Shown here: in pieces, positions 18,762-28,102 of the stretch
Layout of the letters: each line of letters starts with the position of its first letter
How positions within the stretch are numbered: position 1 is the stretch's first letter
NCBI RefSeq assembly: GCF_002896875.1
Contig: NZ_CP023278.1
Span: 930,001 to 994,000, forward strand
Direction: 5' to 3'
Length of the DNA: 64,000 nt
Source of the DNA: Nostoc sp. CENA543
Lineage (GTDB): Bacteria > Cyanobacteriota > Cyanobacteriia > Cyanobacteriales > Nostocaceae
Position numbers and translations under genes: made by a program
The notes under the pieces: model-generated
Databases searched by the model: none
Told to the model about the DNA's origin: nothing
The model's input: only the letters and a program-made list of their open reading frames with translations

Positions 18762-19874
18762 ATTTGCTTGAAAAACGGCTGTTGTTTAATATTTTTCTCG
18801 GTTGAGAAATATTTATTTAGGGATTTGATACCAACCCGTAGTTAGCAGCAAGTAGTTGATTGGTAGTACAGCTACATATCCAATCTACCGCGTCTTATCT
18901 TAGGGCAGCAGCAAACCGTAGAGGGATTTCTGTAGTGGATAACCGTACCTCGAAATTTATTCCCTTGGCTGGAACTTTGTAATTAATTAATTATTACTAG
19001 GGGGATGAAGATCAATAGTCAATAGTCAATAGTCAATAGTCAATAGTCATTAGTCATTAGTCATTAGTCATTAGTCATTAGTCATTAGTTACTAGTGATT
19101 AGAAAATTAAAAGGGAAATATAAAACTAATTTTCGTTTGTCGTAAACAGTCAAACACATAAACATAAAAATTAGAGTTTTTGCTTAATAAACACTTTACT
19201 TAAGTAGCTATAAAATTCTCATATTTTATCTTCTAAAATATAGTTATAACCACCTGGATGCACTCGATTTTCAAGACCAAGTATCATTATCTTCTCCACT
19301 TAGTCAGTAAGTCGATGGGAAAACACAACGATGTTAATAAAAGTCAACCAGGCTAAAACCCCCTTCTTTACTGCTTTACCTCAACTACAAAATATTTACA
19401 CCGCTCTACTGACAATCAAGTGCCAAATACAGCAGATAACAGATAGATGAACCACGGAGTTTCAGCACTCATCTATATGGCAGAGGAATTTTAAACCTGT
19501 TCGCGGCTCTCCGTATACCTATGTCCTCATCACAGATGTTTTTGTAAAGTAATGTAAATTTTTTCCAAAAAATTGTGTAAATACCTAGCGTTTCGGGTTG
19601 AGTTATTGGCTAAAAGAAAAAAAGAGGAGAAAATTTAGATACTAGGGTCAGTGGATTCATCAGTACAATCATCCAGGAAAATAGATTTCATCAAATTACT
19701 GAATGGAGGTAATAGAAGAAAGTAAAAAATATAAAGAAATAATAGTGGATGTGAGCAACTTCTCGGCTATTTCTGATAGTGAGTTTACTCAAGGCACACT
19801 GTATTAATACGCATAAATACAGTGATGAGGATGAATAATTACAACGGATTTGCTGTCAATCAATCAAAATCAAC
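18762..19874. other. 1.1-kb intergenic region with a heptamer array, no gene seen
   Basis: At about 19014-19088 there is a two-part tandem array, copies of TCAATAG passing into copies of TCATTAG. The remaining ~950 bp has many stops in every frame, no tRNA and no clear long hairpin. It could hold the long leader or promoter of the GT4 gene or a small RNA, but I see nothing that supports a specific call. Confidence 0.6.
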
Positions 19875-21086
19875 ATGGAACAAGTCTCGCAACTAGCAAC
19901 GAAAATTAGAGATAAAACTGCATCGCCAGATATTTTAGTCATCTCGCGCCTGTTTTTGCCGAAGGAAGCGGTGATTGGAGAATATCTCTACAATCGCTGT
20001 TTGCAAGATCCAGAGGAAGTAATTGTTTTGACTGCTAGTTGTGCGGGTGATCAAGTATTTGACCAAGCGCAACAGTTTCCGGTGTATCGCTGGCCTAATC
20101 TGAGACACTGGTTAGGTAGTTTTCTGGGGAATTTTTTACAACCTGGGTTTAATTTAGTATGTTCATTTGTACTAGCAATCAAACTCTATTTTCGCTACCA
20201 CTACAGCTACATTGAATGGGGACATGGATACGAATTTCCGGCTTTGTTGCTGCTGAGTTATGTTTTACCTGTACGCTTTTTCATTTACTTGCACGGTAGA
20301 GATTTAGTGTATGCTGCACGTAATCCTTTATGGCGATCGCTATTTAAACTCACACTCAAACGCGCCGCCGGAATCGTCTGTAATAGTTCAGCTACACAAA
20401 AGTACCTCAGAAACAACTTTCGCTTACAAACACCCACCCATGTAATTCATCCAGTAGTCAGACCAGAAAAGTTTGGCTTAAGTAATAACTCCCAAAATTT
20501 AGATGAATTAAGCTCTCAGATACGCCAAAACTACCATATTCCTACCACAGCCGTAGTTATACTCTCAGTAGGACGCTTAGTCAAACAAAAAAGCTTTGAA
20601 CGCGTCATTGAAAACTTACCACTACTGTTAACCATTGGCGTGGATGTTCACTATATAATCTGTGGTCAAGGTGATTGTGAGTCCGAACTGAAAGCTTTAG
20701 CGCAAAGATTGCGAGTAGACAAGCGAGTACACTTTACAGGCTATGTACCTCCCGAAGAACTAGCAGGCTACTATGCAGCCTGTGATATCTTCGCCATGCT
20801 GACATCATCTAAGACAGCAACTAGCTACTTAGAAGGTTTTGGGGTAGTTTCTTTAGAAGCCAGTTATTTTGGTAAACCTGTCATAGCCTCTCGTAATTCG
20901 GCATTAATTGACATAGTGCATCATGAGGAAAACGGCTTACTAGTCAATCCTAAATCTGGCTACGAAGTGTTTCAAGCTTTTAAACAACTATGTCAAGACC
21001 AACAGTTACGAGAGAAGCTTGGTCATCAAGGTAAAGAACTAGCCAAACGTAGGACTTTGCATCGTTCCTTATATTTTGGGGGATAG
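19875..21086 (+). CDS. GT4 family (GT-B) glycosyltransferase
   Basis: The C-terminal Rossmann half carries the family signature: VVILSVGRLVKQKSFERVI, VHFTGYVPPEELAGYYAACD and EGFGVVSLEASYFGKPVIAS, with the paired glutamates that contact the nucleotide sugar. The N-terminal half has the acceptor domain, including FFIYLHGRDLVYAARN. The donor and acceptor are unknown; a role in lipopolysaccharide, exopolysaccharide or glycolipid synthesis is typical. The protein ends KRRTLHRSLYFGG directly where G-rich repeats begin, and lacks the last helix usually seen after this point, so its 3' end may have been trimmed by repeat DNA. The gene stands alone after a long leader region. Confidence 0.8.
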   Translation: MEQVSQLATKIRDKTASPDILVISRLFLPKEAVIGEYLYNRCLQDPEEVIVLTASCAGDQVFDQAQQFPVYRWPNLRHWLGSFLGNFLQPGFNLVCSFVLAIKLYFRYHYSYIEWGHGYEFPALLLLSYVLPVRFFIYLHGRDLVYAARNPLWRSLFKLTLKRAAGIVCNSSATQKYLRNNFRLQTPTHVIHPVVRPEKFGLSNNSQNLDELSSQIRQNYHIPTTAVVILSVGRLVKQKSFERVIENLPLLLTIGVDVHYIICGQGDCESELKALAQRLRVDKRVHFTGYVPPEELAGYYAACDIFAMLTSSKTATSYLEGFGVVSLEASYFGKPVIASRNSALIDIVHHEENGLLVNPKSGYEVFQAFKQLCQDQQLREKLGHQGKELAKRRTLHRSLYFGG

Positions 21087-21219
21087 GGATTGGGGATTGG
21101 GGACTGGGAAGATGGGGAAGTGTGGGGAGTGTGGGGAGAGAGGGGGGAAAGATTTCTTCCCACACCTCCCACACCTCCCACACTTCCTGCTTGCCCAATG
21201 CCCTATTCCCTATTTTCAC

Positions 21220-21432
21220 CTATCCGCCACCTACAATTGTGACCACTTCTAAGCGATCGCCTGATTGTACCGTAGTTTGTTCCCAGAACTGACGGTGTAA
21301 AATTTCGCCGTTATACTCCACCGCCACCAACCGAGGATTAAAACCCAATTGTTGGAGTAAATCAGGTAAAAGAGTCTGGGAAACACAACTATGAGTTTCC
21401 CCGTTTACTTGTAAAGTAACTTGAGCAGACAT
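21220..21432 (-). CDS. thiS: Sulfur carrier protein ThiS
   Basis: This is a 70-residue ubiquitin-fold protein ending in Gly-Gly-Gly, with the segment GDRLEVVTIVGGG. ThiF-type adenylation and thiocarboxylation of the C-terminal glycine supplies sulfur for the thiazole ring of thiamine. The ATG at 21432 is preferred to an in-frame TTG two codons upstream. It lies on the same strand as and downstream of thiE, separated by ~212 bp of tandem repeats, so the two were probably an operon that repeat growth has stretched. Confidence 0.88.
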   Translation of the reverse strand: MSAQVTLQVNGETHSCVSQTLLPDLLQQLGFNPRLVAVEYNGEILHRQFWEQTTVQSGDRLEVVTIVGGG

Positions 21433-21464
21433 AAACAATTCACAGAGAGGGGATTGGGGATTGG

Positions 21465-21545
21465 GGACAAGGTAGACAAGGTAGACAAGGTAGACAAGGT
21501 AGACAAGGTAGACAAGGTAGACAAGGTAGACAAGGTAGACAAGGT
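21465..21545. repeat. Nine-copy 9-bp tandem array GTAGACAAG between thiE and thiS
   Basis: Eight exact copies of GTAGACAAG (21472-21543) with partial copies at each end. The unit is 9 bp, unlike the 7-bp arrays elsewhere in the window. Because it is a multiple of three it gives an open frame reading Lys-Val-Asp over and over on the plus strand, but no start site or homology supports translation. Perfect identity of the copies suggests recent expansion. Confidence 0.92.
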
Positions 21546-21566
21546 TGGAGATGAGAAAAGCCGTTC

Positions 21567-21648
21567 CCTGTTCCCTGTTCCCTGTTCCCTAACGACTAAT
21601 GACTAATGACTAATGACTAATGACTAATGACTATTGACTATTGACTAT
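21567..21648. repeat. Short tandem arrays TTCCCTG and GACTAAT at the thiE 3' end
   Basis: About three TTCCCTG copies are followed by about six 7-mers of the GACTAAT type that change to GACTATT at the end. The last unit touches the thiE stop codon. This is the same heptamer family as at 15281, 19040 and 63720 (opposite orientation in places). Confidence 0.88.
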
Positions 21649-22748
21649 CTCGCTTTCACTCGATTGAGTTGAGAGAGTAAATATTGAGTTACTAAAGTAG
21701 GTTGTTCAGCTTGCATGAGCGATCGCACTACTGCTACCCTTTCTGCACCACTATCAATTACATCATTAATATTATTGGGATCTATCCCACCAATAGCAAA
21801 CCAAGGAATAGTGCTGTTTTGTGCAGCGTAACGGACGTATTCTAACCCAGCCGCAGGTTTACCCTGTTTGGTAGGAGTTTCATAAACTGGCCCGACTCCT
21901 ATATAGTCTGCTCCTTCTGCAATGGCTTTTTGCATTTCTTGGGGATTGGTGGTAGAACGACCAATTAAGCGTTGTGGGCCTAGTAATTGGCGGGCAATGG
22001 CAATGGACATATCCTGTTGTCCCAAATGTACGCCATCTGCATCAACAGCTAAAGCTAAATCTACTCTGTCATTCATCATAAATAGCGCGCCGTAGCTATG
22101 ACACAGTTCCCGTAGCTTGATGGCCTGTTCTAAACGCACAGTATCATCGGCTTCTTTGTCACGATACTGTACTAAAGTCAATCCCCCTTTAAGGGCAGCC
22201 TCTACAGTTTCCAGTAAATTATCAGAAGGAGATGTTACTAGATATAAACGCGATCGCCACAATAATTGATGACGTTCGTAACCCATCAAATTAGTTTCTA
22301 GGGTGTAAACCTGATAACGCATTTGCTTAAAAGCTTTACCCATACTGGGGTGATAAAGCTTACCGTATTCTTCCACTACCCGCAAAGCTTCTTGGACTCG
22401 GCAAAAATTCGCCTGTAACAAAGACTTGATCCCCGAACGTTGTTCTTCTTGGGGGTGACTTAATTCTGTACCGATATCCCCTGCTGTGTCTCGCGCCGTC
22501 CTTAACTCCGCCGTGTGCCAACTAGCGACCTCTTGGCGTAGGTGCTTACACTCCTCTGTCATAGAGGTATTATTCAAACCAAACCGACACCACTCTTCAA
22601 TAATTCGCAAACCTTCACGCGCACGATCTAAATTAGCATCTAAAATGCGGTAGACAACCTGCTGTATATGCGTTTGTTGACCTTGGGCTGTGACCATTAC
22701 AACAACCCCATTAGTAATGCTTTCATCGTAATAGCCAGCCTCTTTCAT
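21645..22748 (-). CDS. thiE: ThiD2-ThiE fusion: thiamine phosphate synthase
   Basis: Residues ~25-150 are the N-terminal ThiD2-type domain found in cyanobacterial ThiE (RILDANLDRAREGLRIIEEW). Residues ~165-360 form the TIM-barrel thiamine phosphate synthase with VQYRDKEADD, MMNDRVDLALAVDADGVHLGQ, GRSTTNPQEM and PWFAIGGIDPNN. It joins the pyrimidine (HMP-PP) and thiazole phosphate moieties; in known fusions the extra domain phosphorylates HMP-P. The ATG at 22748 gives 367 residues; an internal ATG at residue 18 is a plausible alternative. thiS follows downstream on the same strand. Confidence 0.88.
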   Translation of the reverse strand: MKEAGYYDESITNGVVVMVTAQGQQTHIQQVVYRILDANLDRAREGLRIIEEWCRFGLNNTSMTEECKHLRQEVASWHTAELRTARDTAGDIGTELSHPQEEQRSGIKSLLQANFCRVQEALRVVEEYGKLYHPSMGKAFKQMRYQVYTLETNLMGYERHQLLWRSRLYLVTSPSDNLLETVEAALKGGLTLVQYRDKEADDTVRLEQAIKLRELCHSYGALFMMNDRVDLALAVDADGVHLGQQDMSIAIARQLLGPQRLIGRSTTNPQEMQKAIAEGADYIGVGPVYETPTKQGKPAAGLEYVRYAAQNSTIPWFAIGGIDPNNINDVIDSGAERVAVVRSLMQAEQPTLVTQYLLSQLNRVKAR

Positions 22749-22996
22749 AGTTGCGATGTACCTCGATAATTCTGGGAATAGGGCATAGAAGAGGAATTGG
22801 TGCAGGGTGCAGGGTGCAGGGGGGAGAAAAATTTCCCCATTTCTCCCTGCCCCCTGCCCCCCTGCTTCCTGTATCCCAGTCCCTCACTAATTACTTTGTA
22901 ATCAAAATAGCCAATTGGTCAATATAGCGGATAACATAATCGACATACTGAAATATTTGCAAGTGTGAAAACTTATTATTATTTCTAAGGAGTGGT

Positions 22997-24841
22997 GTGA
23001 AGGTGATTTCCCTCATTTTGTCGCCTAGATATCCTAGATTAAATACTTTGCTATCTCAACCATCTAAGATGGTGTCAGCGAAGTATCCAATTTTTAGTTT
23101 CTCCTTAATATGCACCTTGGGGGTAGTGGGCATAACGTTACTTAGCAGCAGCTTTTGTCGCGTTGTTGCTCAAGTACCACCTGTATCAAATCAAATGCCC
23201 CTGGGTGAAAGAACAATCTCTCAGGTTAATATCCTCTTTGTCAACCCCAGTGTCGGAGATGACAAAACAGGCAATGGCAGTGAAAACGCTCCCTGGCGAA
23301 CAATTACCCAAGCTTTGCAAGTTGCCACGGCTAATACAGTGATTAAATTAGCTCCTGGGACTTACACTGAGGCAACAGGAGAAGTGTTTCCTTTAATGCT
23401 CAAGGCTGGTGTCACTATTCAAGGAGATCCCACCAACCAGGGACAGGGAATCATTATTCAAGGCGGAGGACAATTTCTCAGTCGTAGTTTTGGCGGACAG
23501 AACGTTGCTATCGTGGGTGCTAACCAAGCCGAGTTAACGGGGGTGACTGTCACTAACACTAATCCTCGTGGTTACGGTTTATGGATTGAATCTAGTAATC
23601 CGGTAATTACAGCCAATACATTTACAGGTAGCACCCAAGATGGTGTAGCTGTGGCTGGTAAAGGTACGCCGACAATTACTAAGAATTACTTTGACCGTAA
23701 TGGAGCTAATGGAATCACAATTAGTGGTACTTCCCAAGCCCAAATTCGGGAAAATATCTTTGTGCAGACTGGTTTCGGGATCAATGTGACGCAAAATGCT
23801 GCACCGATATTAATAGGTAATCGACTGCAAGATAATCGAGCCGGGATTATTGTCCAAGGTAAGGCTCGTCCAATTTTACGCCAGAATGTAATTACAAATA
23901 GTAAAGAAGATGGTTTAGTAGCGATCGCCCAAGCCCTACCCGATTTAGGTAACGCTACAGAAGCAGGCCAAAATGAATTCCGTAATAACCAACGCTATGA
24001 CATTAACGCCAGTGCTGCTAAACAGCTGGTTGTTGCAGTCGGTAACACCATCAATACTCAACGCGTCGCCGGTCAAGTAACTTTTAATTCCCCATCTGTT
24101 ACCCAAACTAATAACCAACAACTAACTACTAATAATGAAATCGTCTTTACGGCTCCTGGTGTGACTGACGAACCAACAGCACCAAATCCCAGTCAAAGTC
24201 AGTTATCCCCCTTAACACCAGCAAATACACCCCTGACTTTACCTAAATACAATCAACTCCCTGCATCAGTTCCCCAGCGCACACCCACCAGCAACAGCAG
24301 ACGGAAAACCCCAGTAGCCAGCAAAAAAACTACTTCTTTACCTCCCGTACCAACCCAAGCTGCACAGGCACAATTGAATTATGTGCGGATTGATCACAAT
24401 ACCATTGAATTTGCTGCGCCTCAAACAGAAACACCATCATGGCCAGCAAACCTCTCACCATCCCAACCAACAGCAAATACACCAGCCCCTACAGTGACTA
24501 CTGTGAGAAATAATCAGCCGTTACTCGTTCCTAATGGTGATATTCCCCTGGGTAATACCCAGAATATGCAAAAAATCTCCGCACCACAGATTTATACAAC
24601 CAGTTTTGCTAGTAATTCTCCATCTACACCCGCAGGTGTGCGTTACCGTGTGGTAGTAGAGACATCCAGCGAAACCGAGCAAGAATTAGTAAAAACCCTT
24701 GCTCCTGGTGCTTTTCCCACCATTTGGCAAAGTCGTAGAGTCATGCAAGTAGGTGTGTTTAGCGATCGCAATAACGCCGATGAAATGCAAAAAGTCCTCA
24801 GTAGTAATGGCTTACGCACCATAGTCGAGCCACTGAATTAA
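22997..24841 (+). CDS. Exported DUF1565 right-handed beta-helix protein with C-terminal SPOR-like segment
   Basis: A GTG start follows the ribosome site TAAGGAG; a second in-frame GTG six bases on is also possible. A signal sequence at residues ~30-58 precedes the DUF1565 beta-helix (~75-370) with VGDDKTGNGSENAPWRT and regularly spaced Asn-rich rungs. Residues ~385-540 are a Pro/Thr/Gln/Asn-rich linker. The last ~75 residues (VMQVGVFSDRNNADEMQKVL) have the QVGxFxxxxNAxxxxxxL pattern of SPOR domains, which bind denuded peptidoglycan. The likely location is the periplasm or cell envelope, perhaps polysaccharide binding. It is divergent from thiE. Confidence 0.78.
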   Translation: MKVISLILSPRYPRLNTLLSQPSKMVSAKYPIFSFSLICTLGVVGITLLSSSFCRVVAQVPPVSNQMPLGERTISQVNILFVNPSVGDDKTGNGSENAPWRTITQALQVATANTVIKLAPGTYTEATGEVFPLMLKAGVTIQGDPTNQGQGIIIQGGGQFLSRSFGGQNVAIVGANQAELTGVTVTNTNPRGYGLWIESSNPVITANTFTGSTQDGVAVAGKGTPTITKNYFDRNGANGITISGTSQAQIRENIFVQTGFGINVTQNAAPILIGNRLQDNRAGIIVQGKARPILRQNVITNSKEDGLVAIAQALPDLGNATEAGQNEFRNNQRYDINASAAKQLVVAVGNTINTQRVAGQVTFNSPSVTQTNNQQLTTNNEIVFTAPGVTDEPTAPNPSQSQLSPLTPANTPLTLPKYNQLPASVPQRTPTSNSRRKTPVASKKTTSLPPVPTQAAQAQLNYVRIDHNTIEFAAPQTETPSWPANLSPSQPTANTPAPTVTTVRNNQPLLVPNGDIPLGNTQNMQKISAPQIYTTSFASNSPSTPAGVRYRVVVETSSETEQELVKTLAPGAFPTIWQSRRVMQVGVFSDRNNADEMQKVLSSNGLRTIVEPLN

Positions 24842-24867
24842 TCAGGACTTACGCATCAAAGGGGGAT

Positions 24868-24985
24868 GAGTAATAAGTAATGAGTAATGAGTAATGAGTA
24901 ATGAGTAATGACTATTGACTACCCATTACTTATTGCTCACTACTTTTTTAAAATTTTGAATTTTGAATTTTGAATTTTGAATTGA
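24868..24985. repeat. Tandem arrays GAGTAAT and GAATTTT upstream of hflX
   Basis: About six GAGTAAT heptamers (24868-24915) are followed by a short inverted counterpart (ttactcat-like) and four copies of the 7-mer GAATTTT (~24955-24982). Two unrelated 7-bp units therefore sit side by side in the leader of hflX. Confidence 0.88.
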
Positions 24986-25067
24986 TTTCGCAACCCCAAA
25001 GAGATTGAGTTTGCAGTCTTAGCACTGTTGTAAAATAGACAATAGAAGGATTCGGGGGGCCAGTTTA

Positions 25068-26822
25068 CTGGTCGAAACGCCTATAGAAACTATTTTCGGA
25101 AATCTTCAGGGTTTAAAATCCAGTCAGCTGAAACAACTACAGCGACTGTACCACCAACGCATCCCAGGCGATCGCATCACTACGCCTGAGTTTTCCCAGC
25201 GTTTGGCGGCTATCAGCACGGAAATTAACCTACCCGTATGTGCCTACGTCAACCGTCGCGGACAAGTGATTCGTGTTGGCGTAGGCACTCCGCGTCAAAC
25301 CCAAATTCCCCCTATGGAATTACCCCGTTATGGTGCGGAGCGTCTCAGTGGTATCCGTTGCATCGCGACTCATCTCAAGCCAGAACCGCCTAACGAAGCG
25401 GCACTGACTGCAATGGCTATGCAACGTCTAGATGCGTTGGCGGTAATTAATATTACTGGGACAGGGTTTACACGGCGTGGTGGTGGGGCTACAGGCTACG
25501 TTAAAGAAGCTTATTTAGCGCACTTAGTCCCGCAAGATGCCCGTGTGTTAACTCCTAGTATCGCCTTTTTGGGGTCGAGCAATGGTAAATCTGCTAATTG
25601 GAGTATTTCCCCACCTCTGAATTTAGAGGAACTCGCACAGCAAGATTTCCTCGATTTGGTGGAAGGGCTAGAAGCAGAATTCAGCCGGGAATTTGTCGCC
25701 CAGGAAGTTGATGCTGACCACGACCGCGTGTTAATTGTGGGTGTGATGACTGATGAAATGTCACTCCAACAATTTCACGACACCGTGGCGGAATTAGCGC
25801 GCCTAGTAGATACGGCTGGTGGTGATGTATTACAGACAGTACAACAAAAGCGATCGCGCATTCATCCCCAAACCGTCATCGGTGAAGGTAAAGTCCAAGA
25901 AGTCGCCCTCACAGCCCAAACCTTGGGATGTACTCTTGTCGTCTTTGACCGCGACCTCTCACCCGCCCAAGTCCGCAACCTAGAAGCGCAAATTGGGATT
26001 AGAGTCGTTGACCGCACTGAAGTTATCTTAGATATCTTTGCTCAACGCGCTCAATCCCGCGCCGGTAAATTACAAGTGGAACTGGCACAGTTAGAATATA
26101 TGCTGCCTAGACTCACTGGTAGAGGACAGGCAATGTCTCGACTAGGGGGTGGTATTGGGACTCGCGGCCCTGGTGAAACTAAATTAGAAACCGAACGCCG
26201 CGCCATTCAAAGACGCATTTCCCGACTACAACAAGAAGTCAACCAATTACAAGCACATCGTTCCCGCTTACGCCAACGCCGCCAACATCAAGAAGTTCCC
26301 TCGGTGGCGTTAGTTGGTTATACCAACGCAGGCAAATCAACCTTATTAAATGCTCTCACCAACGCCGAAGTATACACCGCCGACCAGTTATTTGCGACTC
26401 TCGACCCCACAACACGCCGTTTAGCGATTCCTGGGGCTGAAAATGGTGAAACCCAAGAAATTCTGATTACAGATACAGTAGGGTTTATCCACGAGTTACC
26501 CGCATCCCTCATGGATGCCTTCCGCGCCACCTTAGAGGAAGTCACAGAAGCTGATGCTTTACTACACTTAGTAGACTTATCCCATCCAGCCTGGTTAAGT
26601 CACATCCGCGCAGTGCGGGAAATTCTCGCCCAAATGCCAGTCACGCCCGGCCCTGCATTGGTGGCTTTTAACAAAATTGATCAAGTAGACAGCACAACTC
26701 TAGCTTTAGCCCAAGAAGAGTTTCCTTTAGCTGTGTTTATTTCTGCTAGTCAGCGTTTAGGACTAGAAACCTTACGTCATCGCCTCAGCCAGTTAATTCA
26801 ATACGCTGTGGATTCCCGATAG
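25068..26822 (+). CDS. hflX: Ribosome-associated GTPase HflX, start codon non-standard or uncertain
   Basis: HflX binds GTP and rescues or splits stalled ribosomes. An N-terminal HflX domain precedes a long basic helical region (LETERRAIQRRISRLQQEV) and a G domain with G1 GYTNAGKSTL, G3 DTVGFIHELP and G4 NKID. The first conventional start (TTG, 25203) would drop about 40 codons that read like the family's N-terminus (IETIFGNLQGLKSSQLKQLQ). That frame is open from 25023 but contains no ATG, GTG or TTG before 25203; candidates are CTG at 25068, ATA at 25083 (where a family Met would be expected) or ATT at 25050. AGAAGGA at 25044-25050 is a possible ribosome site. A terminator follows. Confidence 0.85.
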   Translation: MVETPIETIFGNLQGLKSSQLKQLQRLYHQRIPGDRITTPEFSQRLAAISTEINLPVCAYVNRRGQVIRVGVGTPRQTQIPPMELPRYGAERLSGIRCIATHLKPEPPNEAALTAMAMQRLDALAVINITGTGFTRRGGGATGYVKEAYLAHLVPQDARVLTPSIAFLGSSNGKSANWSISPPLNLEELAQQDFLDLVEGLEAEFSREFVAQEVDADHDRVLIVGVMTDEMSLQQFHDTVAELARLVDTAGGDVLQTVQQKRSRIHPQTVIGEGKVQEVALTAQTLGCTLVVFDRDLSPAQVRNLEAQIGIRVVDRTEVILDIFAQRAQSRAGKLQVELAQLEYMLPRLTGRGQAMSRLGGGIGTRGPGETKLETERRAIQRRISRLQQEVNQLQAHRSRLRQRRQHQEVPSVALVGYTNAGKSTLLNALTNAEVYTADQLFATLDPTTRRLAIPGAENGETQEILITDTVGFIHELPASLMDAFRATLEEVTEADALLHLVDLSHPAWLSHIRAVREILAQMPVTPGPALVAFNKIDQVDSTTLALAQEEFPLAVFISASQRLGLETLRHRLSQLIQYAVDSR

Positions 26823-26849
26823 ACGAATATCTTTACTAAATATCAAGGT

Positions 26850-26883
26850 AATGTCGTGGTGGTTAAAACTACGACATTTTTTA
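26850..26883 (+). terminator. Intrinsic terminator after hflX
   Basis: AATGTCGT (26850-26857) pairs exactly with ACGACATT (26871-26878), and a run of six T follows the stem. It lies 28 bp after the hflX stop codon, the right place for a Rho-independent terminator. Confidence 0.75.
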
Positions 26884-26941
26884 TTCAAACAGAAACTAGG
26901 ATAATAACTATTTCGATTGATATACTTTATTTAGGATTTTA

Positions 26942-27013
26942 TGGGTCGCCCGGGATTCGAACCCGGAACTAATCGGTTAAAAGCCGAGTACTCTACCGTT
27001 GAGTTAGCGACCC
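26942..27013 (-). tRNA. tRNA-Lys (anticodon TTT)
   Basis: On the minus strand this 72-nt segment folds as a tRNA: acceptor GGGTCGC/GCGACCC, D arm ACTC...GAGT, anticodon loop CTTTTAA with anticodon TTT, T arm CCGGG-TTCGAAT-CCCGG, discriminator A. The outer anticodon-stem pair is a C-T mismatch. CCA is not encoded. Confidence 0.95.
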
Positions 27014-27074
27014 GCTTTGCATTTCGCAACTTAACTATTATAGCACCAATATCTGTAGATTTGTAAAGGGGTTG

Positions 27075-27944
27075 CTAGAAAAAATTTGCCGTTAATTTGA
27101 TCGAGGCTGTGTGACTAGCTCCAGGAGCCAGCAGAGTCAGCTTTTCACCTGTATTGAGAGCGTTACGGGGCGCGCTCCAAGGCTCCAGACAATAGAACTC
27201 TTTGCCCTTGATTGTCCAGAATACCAGCATAGAAAAGATATCGTCGTAATCTATGGACAGTTTCAGCTTGCGGCTATGGTCTGTCACACTCGCAGACTGA
27301 GAGCTAATCTGTTTAAAAGCAAAATCGATTTCATCACGGTTAAAGTCAAAATTGCCATCAAAGGGATGAACTTCTTTGCTTTTCTGGTCTTGATATTCTT
27401 GGGAGGGAATAGCAAATTCTAGTTGATTTTTATCCCCCGTCAGGAAGTAAGGATGAAATCCAGCAGAAAAGGGTAGGTCTGTAGAGGAGAGATTGTGATA
27501 TTGCTGTTGAATTTCTAGGGTGTTCCCTTGGACAACATAAGTGAACACTAGTTGGAAATCAAAAGGATAAACCGCTTTGGTTTGTGCGTTACTGTTCAGA
27601 ACAATAGTAAGTGCAGCGTTGTCTTTAGTAGCTTGTTCAGTTACTACCCAAGGTAAATCACGAGCAAAGCCATGTTGTTTAAGGGTGTACTGCTGACCGT
27701 TGAGGGTGTAGGTGTTATCGGGTAAGTTACCACAGATGGGAAATAAAATCGGATTTCCGCCCCTGACGCTTAACTCAGGATTGGCAAAGCGTTCAGTGTC
27801 CAAATAAAGAATTTCTTCACCCTTAACTTGCCAACGGGTAATAATACCGCCCCGTTCTGGTACGACTTCCAAATAAGCACCTGCGGTTTCATCAGCCAAG
27901 ATATAGGTTTTGTACTGTTGTTGTTGAGTGGCAATACTAAACAC
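27075..27944 (-). CDS. Aldose 1-epimerase family protein (galactose mutarotase-like)
   Basis: This is a galactose mutarotase-fold protein of about 289 residues: GGNPILFPICGNLPDN, KQHGFARDLPW with the conserved His, FSAGFHPYF with the second His, and a late CLEPWSAPRNALNTGEK segment. It may interconvert sugar anomers or hexose-6-phosphate anomers; the subgroup is not resolved. I choose GTG at 27944 because GGAGG (27954-27958 on the opposite strand) lies nine bases upstream. A longer frame to 27998 runs back into G-rich tandem repeats and would add an unlikely N-terminus. Confidence 0.82.
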   Translation of the reverse strand: MFSIATQQQQYKTYILADETAGAYLEVVPERGGIITRWQVKGEEILYLDTERFANPELSVRGGNPILFPICGNLPDNTYTLNGQQYTLKQHGFARDLPWVVTEQATKDNAALTIVLNSNAQTKAVYPFDFQLVFTYVVQGNTLEIQQQYHNLSSTDLPFSAGFHPYFLTGDKNQLEFAIPSQEYQDQKSKEVHPFDGNFDFNRDEIDFAFKQISSQSASVTDHSRKLKLSIDYDDIFSMLVFWTIKGKEFYCLEPWSAPRNALNTGEKLTLLAPGASHTASIKLTANFF

Positions 27945-27964
27945 AGGATTAGTCCTCCATCTTA

Positions 27965-28100
27965 GGATATGGGGCAGGGGGCAGGGGGCATGGGGCATGG
28001 GGCATGGGGAATGGGGAATTGGATGTGGAGTTAAAAATCTCCCTTGTCTCCCCTGCTCCCTGCCCCCCTGCCTCCCCTGCCTCCCCTGCCCCCCTGCCTC
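27965..28100. repeat. GC-rich short repeats between pdhA and the epimerase gene
   Basis: Runs of 'ggggcatggggcat' units are followed by complementary 'cccctgcctcccctg' units just upstream of the pdhA stop codon. The two halves could pair as an imperfect hairpin. The same pattern recurs at 22798-22865, 33985-34060 and 61365-61400. Confidence 0.8.
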
Positions 28101-28102
28101 CT

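Noticed and set aside
21465-21545. Regular repeats that might suggest a CRISPR array
   Set aside because: Units are 7-9 bp and directly adjacent with no spacers, and no cas gene is present. The same applies to the arrays at 15281, 19014, 24868, 55752 and 63680.
21421-21606. Plus-strand frame encoding repeated Lys-Val-Asp
   Set aside because: It is the automatic translation of a 9-bp tandem repeat and overlaps the thiS start on the other strand; there is no ribosome site or homology.
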